From NCBI GenBank assembly GCA_018267435.1, contig JAFDYM010000012.1, positions 1 through 20,788 on the forward strand: 20,788 nucleotides of DNA. Reading direction: 5' to 3'. The stretch is from Bacteroidota bacterium (GTDB taxonomy: Bacteria > Bacteroidota > Bacteroidia > Chitinophagales > LD1). Each line of letters begins with the position of its first letter. Position 1 is the first letter of the stretch. Both the position numbers and the translations under genes were made by a program. Of this stretch, positions 10,101 through 19,100 are shown piece by piece. A model generated the notes under the pieces. The model did no database searches, had not been told where the DNA came from, and worked only from the letters and a program-made list of their open reading frames with translations.

Positions 10101-13100
10101 AGGACCCCATACGTAAGTGTAAGTTGAACCTGAACCACCAACAGCAGTAGGCGCGCCACCAAGTGTAATACATGAACCAGCACATACCGTATCGGTAACA
10201 CCTGCATTTACTACTATACGCGGATTAACAGTAATACGTACAGTATCTTGAGCTATACAACCATTAGCATCTGTTACTACCACTGTGTAAGTTCTGCTAG
10301 ATGATATATTGGCTACAGGGTTAGCTGTAGTAGTACCGCTTAATCCAATAGCTGGAGACCAAGCATAAGTATATGGAGCAGTACCACCCACAGCAGTAGG
10401 CGAACCTCCCAATGTAACATTGGTTGCATTACCAAAACAGAATGACACATTGTTACCAGCTTCAGCTGCTAAGGTACCACCTGTTACAGTTACAAGAACT
10501 TGATCGCTACCCGAACAACCGAATGTATCAATTACACTCAAAGTATATAAGGTAGTAGCGCCAAGGTTTTTAACCCATGGCCTTGCAGCTATAGTATCAG
10601 TTAAACCTGCACTAGGCGACCAATGGTAAGTATAAGGAGATGTACCACCTGTAGCAGCTGGGGTTCCTCCCAATTGTACGCTATCACCGCTACATGCCAC
10701 CAAGGTTCTATCAGGACCCGCACTAGCAGTAGGGTTAGGACGAACACTTACTGTTACAGCATCGCTTATGGTACAGTTATAGCCATATGTTACAGTCAAC
10801 ACATAAGTAGTTGTTACTGTTGGTACAGCTACTGGGTTAGAAGCAGTTGTGCTGCTAAGACCTGTACCCGGACTCCAAGAGTAAGTATATGGCACACCAC
10901 CTGAAATTGAAGGTTCAGATGTAGGGGTACCGCCTAGGGCAACCGTTGAACCTGCACAAAGCGCAGTATCGGCACCTGCATTTACTATTGGCGGAGTAGC
11001 AATACTTACAACTACATTATCAGTAGCTGTACAGCCTTTACCATCGGTTACGGTTACAGTGTACGTTCCGCCAAGCAATAGAGGAGTTACGACAGGGTTA
11101 GCCGTTGTAGCTGTTCCCGGTATTATGTTAGCTCCGTTCCAAGCATAAGTATAAGGACCAGTGCCACCATTAGCTGTAGGTGAGCCACCAAGAGAAACAG
11201 TGCCAGTTAAGCTCTGACACACAAAGTGGTCAGGGCCAGCATTTGCCACCAATGTAGAAGGAACTATTGTTACTTGTACTACATCTACAGCACTACAACC
11301 GCTAGCATCTGTTACAGTTAAGCTATAAAGCGTAGCAGAAGTTATCCCTTTCACAAATGGGTTAGCTGCAGTTGCACTGCTTAGGCCAGTTGCAGGGCTC
11401 CATGCATACGTATATGGACCTACACCGCCACTTGCAGCTGGCGAGCCACCTATCTGCACGCTATCAGAAGCACAGCTAGTCATGCTCTTATCTATACCAG
11501 CATCAGCCACTGGCTTAGCAAGAATAGTTATAGTTACAGCATCGGTACTGTTACAGCCCAAGCTATCAGTTACAGTTACTATGTAAGTAGTAGTAACCTG
11601 AGGACAAGCCAATGGATTCGATGTATTGTTATTGCTTAAGCCAACAGTTGGGCTCCAAGCATATTGGAACGAACCAGAACCGCCAGTTGCAGAAGCATTC
11701 AAGGTAGTACAGAAGCCTGCACAAAGTGCTGTATCAGCACCTGCATTTACTACAGGTGTAGCATTTTGTTGTACAGTTACTGAATCCACAGCTTGGCAAC
11801 CTTTAGCATCAGTTACAGTTAAGAAGTATTTAGTAGTAGATGTTACCGTTGCAATTGGGTTGGCAACCGTGGCATCATTCAAGCCAGTTGCTGGGCTCCA
11901 TGTATAAACGTATGGAGAAGTACCGCCAACCGCGGTAGGAGAACCACCCAATTGAACTGGCGAACCAGATGCGGCACATATCACACCGCCGTTACCAGCT
12001 TCTACTTGTAGGGTAGAGTTTACAACGTTTACTACTACAAAGTCATTACCTACGCAACCAAACGTATCAGTTACTATTAATTGGTAAGATGTAGTTGAAG
12101 TAATACCAGTTACAGATGGATTCTGAACGGTTGCACTGCTTAATCCTGTAGCCGGGGTCCACAAATAAGTAAATGGACCAGTTCCACCACCTATTACAGC
12201 AGGCAAACCTCCTATTATTACTGTATCAGCAGCACAGCTAACAAGTGTTTTATCAGCACCAGCATCTACTATTGGAGTAGTGCGTGGTGTTACAGTTACT
12301 TCATCCAATCCTATACAACCTTTTGTATCGGTTACTATCAATTGGTAAGTAGTTATTACAGCAGGGGCTGCAGTTGGGTTAGCAACGTTAGGTTGCGACA
12401 AGCCCAAGCTAGGATCCCATGAGTATGTATAACCTGGTGTACCACCCGTAGCAGTTGGTGCGCCACCTATCTGTATGCTGCTACCTGAACAAACACTTGT
12501 ATCAGGACCTGCATTTGCAGTTGGGTTAGGATTTACAGTTACAGTAATATCATCTATAGCAACACAACCACGGCTATCTGTTGCACGTAATCTGTATGCA
12601 GTAGTTGCAGCAGGACAGGCTACAGGATTAGCATCGGTTGAATCATCCAATGTATTTCCGTTGCTCCATGTAAAGTAATATGGAGGGAAGCCGCCAACAG
12701 CTGTAGGTATACTACCTAGCTGAACACAGTTTCCGAAACATATTTCCTTATCAGTTCCAGCATTTACCGATAGTGTACTATTAACAACATTTACTGTTAC
12801 AGCATCTGTCGATGTACATCCGTTAACATCGGTTACAGTTAACGTATATGTAGTTGTAGCACCCACCCTAACAACAGGGTTGGCTACAGTAGTACTACTT
12901 AAACCAGTAGCAGGGCTCCAAGCATAAGTGTAACCAGCAGTACCACCTATTGCAGCAGGGTTATCTCCTATTATTACGCTATCGCCTGCACATCTAGTCA
13001 ATGTTTTATCAGGACCAGCCTGTGCTATAGGTGTAGGGCGTACTGTTACCAATACGTTATCTATAGCCCTACAGCCATTTCCATCTGTTACAGTTACAGC

Positions 13101-16100
13101 ATAAGTAGTAGTAGCATTAGCAACACCTGTAGGGTTAGCTGCATTTATATTGCTTACACCTACAGTTGGGCTCCATAAGTAAGTATAACCAGAACCCGAA
13201 CCACCTGCTGCAGTTGGAGTGCCACCTAAGTTAAATGGACTACCAGCACATACCGTAGTATCGGTACCAGCATTTGCTGTAAGTGTAGGATATACACTTA
13301 TAGTAGTAGAATCAACCGATTGGCAACCTAAGGCATCTGTTACGGTTACAAAGTACTTAGTTGTAACTGTAGGGAATGCTGCAGGGTTAGCCGGATTAGT
13401 CAAATTCAAACCTGTAAGCGGAGACCATGTATAGGTATATGGAGGTGTACCACCTACAGCAGTAGGGAAACCTCCAAGCTGAACGCTATCGCCAGTGCCT
13501 AAGCATAGTGCACCGCCCACGCCAGCTTCTGCAGTAAGCGAGCTAGGTGTTACGGTTACAGATACAAAGTCATTTTTGAAGCAGCCGAAGGTATCAGTCA
13601 CTATCAATTCATAAGTAGTAGTTGCTGTAAGGTTACAAGCCGTAGGGTTAGCCACAGTTGTATCGCTTAAGCCAAGCGACGGCCTCCATGTATATGTAAA
13701 TGGACCTGGAGCACCACTTGCCGATGGAGAACCACCCAAGGTTACACAGCTTGCGCTACAAGCAGATACACTCTTATCGGCACCCGCATCAGCTATTATA
13801 GCTGGGCGAACTACTACAGTAGCAGTTACAGTATTACCAACACAACCGTTAAAGCTGCTATTGATAGTATAAGTTACTGTTATAGGACCAGCAGTATTAT
13901 TTACTGGCGAATCGTTAATAGTTAACGTATTGCCGCTGTTACCGTTGCTACCAGTCCAAGTTACGCTTGTGCCTACAATGTTAGGTGTAAGTGCAATAGT
14001 AACAGGTTGGCCACTACATGAAGTTTGTGTAGCTGGATCTGGAGTTACAACAGGGCGAGGTTTCACTACCGCAGTAGCTAACAAGGTATCGCCTGTACAA
14101 CCATTTACAGTTGGTATTATAGTGTATGTAACAGTTACGTTAGTAGTTCCTGTATTCGTCAATGTCTGGGTTATCAAGTTACCAGTACCAGTGCCGCCTT
14201 GGCTGCTGCTCCAGTTAAATTGAGTACCTGTTACGTTCGACGTTAGGTTGATTACCACTTGCTCGCCGCTGCAGAACAAGTTGCCGTTCTGAAGTGCAGT
14301 AGCAATAGGGCGAGGCCTTACTGTTACAGGTATTGATATTGATGAGCTACCACAACCACTTGGCGACACACCGGTCACGGTGTACGTTACAGTTTGGCTG
14401 TTGCTGGTAGTGTTCGCTAATACAGTATGTATATCGCCAGTACCACTTGTACCATTGTTAGCAGTCCAAGTAAATGTAGTGCCAGGTACGCTCGAAGTAA
14501 ACGTGATATTAACGCTATCGTTGCTACAAGTAGTTAACGATGTTACCGAAGGTGTAATTACAGGATTTGCATTAATACGTACTATAGCATAAGCTGTATC
14601 GCATAGGCTAGGTGTACCGTTATCGCATACACGATAAGTCAAGGTATCATCGCCTGTAAAGCCTGCAGTAGCAGTGTATACATAAACACCTAGGCCAGCA
14701 TTTGTAGCTGCACCATGACTAAAGCCTTGCAGTACTGTTACCGATGTAAGTGCATTGCCGTTCGGATCGTAATCATTACGCAATACATTCAATATTGCAT
14801 TCTCATTAGCACATACAAACTCATAGTCATCCACCGCTACTGGAGGGTCGTTCAAGATAGCTGTAGAATCTTTAGATATATAGATTACAACTATTGCTTG
14901 ATCGCACAATGGCCTTGGTAAGTGCGCTGCTGTAGGGTCGCATATAGTGTAACCTATAGTATCCCATCCAAAGTAGCCGCTTACAGGCGTATAGTTTAAT
15001 GTACCGTTACCATTCACAGTAGTTGTACCGTGTAGCGGGTTAGCAGTTACAGTTACAGCCAATGCGTCACCGTCTGGATCATAATCATTAGCTAGCTCAT
15101 TTATAACCTTACCAGGCGAGTTAAACGGTACAGTTACGTAGTCGTTGTTTGCTACTGGTGCATGGTTAACCAATGTATCACCAGCAGGCAATACGGTTAC
15201 TATTATAGCCGCATTGTCGCAAAGTATATTTACTGGGTATGGACTTAAGTCGCACACACCGTAAGGTATTGTAAAGGTACCAGTAAAGCCAGTGTTAGGC
15301 GTTACAGTTATTGCACCATTACCAGTTATACCATAAGTACCATTAGCAGGTGTAGGTGCCCCATAAGTGTATGACAGCGGATCGCCTTCTACATCACCTG
15401 TAGCCGCAGCTACGTTCACCCCTACTGGCTGATTCTCATAAGTAGTTACATATATAGTATCAGCGTATGGAGGATCGTTAACCGGATCAACCACTATAGT
15501 TATACGTGTAGTATCGCACAAGGTAGGTGTACCGTTATCGCATACTACTACACATAGGCTATCGGTACCATGTAGGTTCAATAGGCCTTTGTAGCCCAAG
15601 CATAGGATATTCAGTGTTTGATCAATAGTGATACTAGTTACATTGCCTATAGTAGCAGGGCATAGCAAGTTTGCATAGTGTAAATCAAGAGAGTCAGCAT
15701 CTTTAACAGGAACACATACATATGTAGTACCACAATCTTCACAAGTGTGTATGGTTGTGTCTGGCACAAATGGAGGATCATTAACAGGAGTTACAGTAAT
15801 ATATACATTAGCTGTATCGCATAAGACTGAAGGAGCCTTATTACAAACAACATAGGTAAACAGATCAGACCCATTATATAAACTATCGGGAGTATAATTG
15901 AATACACCATTACCTATATAAACCAAAGTGCCATGGGTTGTAGAACTTATCACAGCTACACTCGTTGTATCCAATCCATATTTAACATCTAAATCATTGT
16001 TCAATACAGGAATATTAACTGGCGTTTCTTCTGGTGTTGTAGCATAATCATCAAATGCTACCGGACCGTTAGGCGGCACCGTAAAACAGAATGGCGAAGA

Positions 16101-19100
16101 AGGAGGATAACTTACGATAACGGTATCAGTAGGGTTTAATGCAAACACTAATACAGCATTTGGCCTAAGTGTTTGGTAGCCATCGTTGGCTTGTATCCAT
16201 GTAGTACCATTGTACACCCAACCTGGCCAATCAATACCATTACCTGCACTATCAGTTACAGCCCCAGGCCATAACATATTTCCATTCAGGGGCAAGCTAT
16301 CATAGAAGGCTATGAGGTTACCTAAAGTATCATACCATGAAATTGAAATCATATCTCCTGGCTGCATGCTATTTCCACTAACGTTCCATGAAATATGGGG
16401 CGCATCTTTATCGCAATAACCTATTGCGTTTGCAATCAATGTACGTGCAGTTACATTGATTATAACCAATGCAGTATCGCATTTAGCAGGTAAAGGCGTT
16501 CCCTTATCGCATACTACATAAGCTAATGTATCTAAGCCATTATAATTAGTATCAGAAACGTAAGTAACAGTACCATTGGCATTTACTATAGCTGTACCAT
16601 GGTTAGGGTTATCTATAATTGCTACGCTAGTAGTATCAAGCGGGCCTTCCAAATCCGAATCGTTAGGCAATAAAGATATTGTAACTGGAAATGTAGAGAA
16701 CGTTGTGCCAAAGTCGTTAACTGCAATTGGAGGATCATTAACTGGTGTTACTATAATAGTTATGGTTGAAGTATCGCATTTACCAGGTGCACCATTGTCG
16801 CACACTATTACACAGAACGAATCGGTACCATTGTAATTAACAGTAGGAGTATATGTTACGCATACTGTATGTGGGTTACCAGCATTGGTAACATTTACAG
16901 TAGATATTGTACCATGAACAGGCAAGCCGCAAACTGAAGCTACGTGTATTTGCGTAGTAGTTTCAGGATCAGTTATTGGCAAGCACACTGTTACCGGAGG
17001 GCAATCTTCGCACATGGTAACAGTGGTATCTGGCACATATGGAGGATCGTTAACTGGTATAACAGTTATGTAAGCAGTAGCAGTATCGCACAGGCTAGGC
17101 AGCGGCGTACCGTTATCGCATACACGGTATTGGAATGAATCAACACCATTGAAATTCAAGTTAGGAGTATAAGTAAACGACCCATCAGCACTCAATGTCA
17201 ACGTTCCATTTGTTACGTTTACTATTGGTGTAGTTGTAACAGTCAATGATGTAACAGGATTACCATCAGCATTGTCATTATCGTTATTGCGCACACCTGT
17301 TACACTATTTGTAACTATAGCTGAATCTTCTAAAGTTGTATAATTATCGTTAACTGCCACAGGTGGATCATTAACCGGGGTTACCACTATAGTAATGGTG
17401 GAAGTATCGCATTTGAACGGAGAACCGTTATCACATACTACTACACAGAACGAATCAGTTCCATTGTAGTTTGTAGTAGGAGTATACACCACGCATACAG
17501 TATGTGGGCTGCTCAAGTTGTTTACTGTCAAACCAGTAACAGAACCATGCAATGCGGCACATGGCGTAAGTGCATAGTGCTGATCGCCTGCATCTGGATC
17601 TGCAATTGGCAAGCATACTGTTACAGGAGGACAATCTTCGCACATTGTAACAGTTGTATCCGGTACATAAGGCGGATCATTAACTGGTGTTACCGTAATG
17701 TATGCAGTTGCAGTATCGCACAGGCTAGGCAGTGGAGTACCGCTATCGCATACACGATATTGGAATGAATCCAAACCAGTAAAGTATGGTGTAGGCGCAT
17801 AGGTAAACGAACCATCGGCGTTCAATGTCAATGTACCATGAGTAACGTTAACTATTGGCGTAGTTGTAATTGTTAATGAAGTAACAGGATTGCCATCGGC
17901 ATTATCGTTATCATTATTACGTACACCTATAGTTGAGTTAGTTGTTAATGTAGCACCTTCCGCCGTTGTATAGTTATCATTCACAGCTACAGGAGGGTCA
18001 TTAACAGGGGTAACAACTATGGTAATAGTAGAAGTATCGCATTTACTTGGCGTTCCATTATCGCATACTACCACACAGAACGAGTCGGTTCCATTGTAAT
18101 TAGTAGTAGGGGTATAAACCATACAAACGGTGTGTGGAGCACTTAGATTATTAACCGTTACAGCAGTTACAGTACCGTGTGCGGCTGCACATGGTATAGA
18201 TGCATAATGCTGATCTGTTGCATCAACATCTGTAATAGGCAAGCACACTGTTACCGGAGGGCAATCTTCGCACATGGTAACAGTGGTATCAGGTATTATA
18301 GGTGGATCATTAACTGGTGTTACAGTTATGTACACAGTAGCAGTATCGCACAAGCTAGGCACGCCATTATCGCATACTCGGTACACAAACGAATCGATAC
18401 CGTAATAGTTAGAGTCTGGCACATAAGTAAATGCACCTGTAGAAGTTAATGTAACCGTACCATGGCTTGTACTAACTAAAGGTGTGGTTGTATAGGTAAG
18501 CGTACCGCCATCAGGGTCATTATCGTTAGTTGATACGTTATTGTTCAAGGTTACGTCTTCTGGCGTAGTATAGTTATCGTTTCTTGCTATTGGAGGCAAG
18601 TTAGTACACCTATAATCAAGTACTACTGTAGCGGTATCACACAAATTAGGTGTACCGTTATCGCATATTATGTATTGGAACGAATCTACACCGTTAAATG
18701 AAACAGGAGGTGTATAGGTGAAATTACCTAGTGGCTGTACGCTGGTAAGTGTGCCACTAAAAGGGCCAGCCCCAGTAACTGTACCTACATACTGCAAGTT
18801 CGGGCCATCAACATCAATATCATTTGCCATGAAATTTTTCCTTATGGCAGTATCCTGACATGATACATAGATATCATCATTAGCCACAGGCTTATCGTTC
18901 ACCGGTGTTACAATTATGGTTATCCTAGATGTATCACAAAGGCTAGGCACACCATTATCGCATATCACAACACATATTGTATCGCTGCCATTGTAATCCT
19001 GGGTTGGGGTATAGTTAACACAAACCGTGTGAGGGTTGCCGGTATTAGTAACAGTGCTACCAGTAATAATACCATGCAATGGACCACAATATATATTGCT

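Noticed and set aside
7902..13793. Regular spacing that might suggest a CRISPR array or a DNA-level satellite
   Set aside because: The period is about 256 bases with diverged copies and an intact reading frame throughout; the periodicity is that of encoded protein domains.
17455..17643. 62-codon minus-strand frame inside the giant gene
   Set aside because: It is an out-of-frame reading of the A/B repeats, Cys/Arg-rich and without recognisable features.
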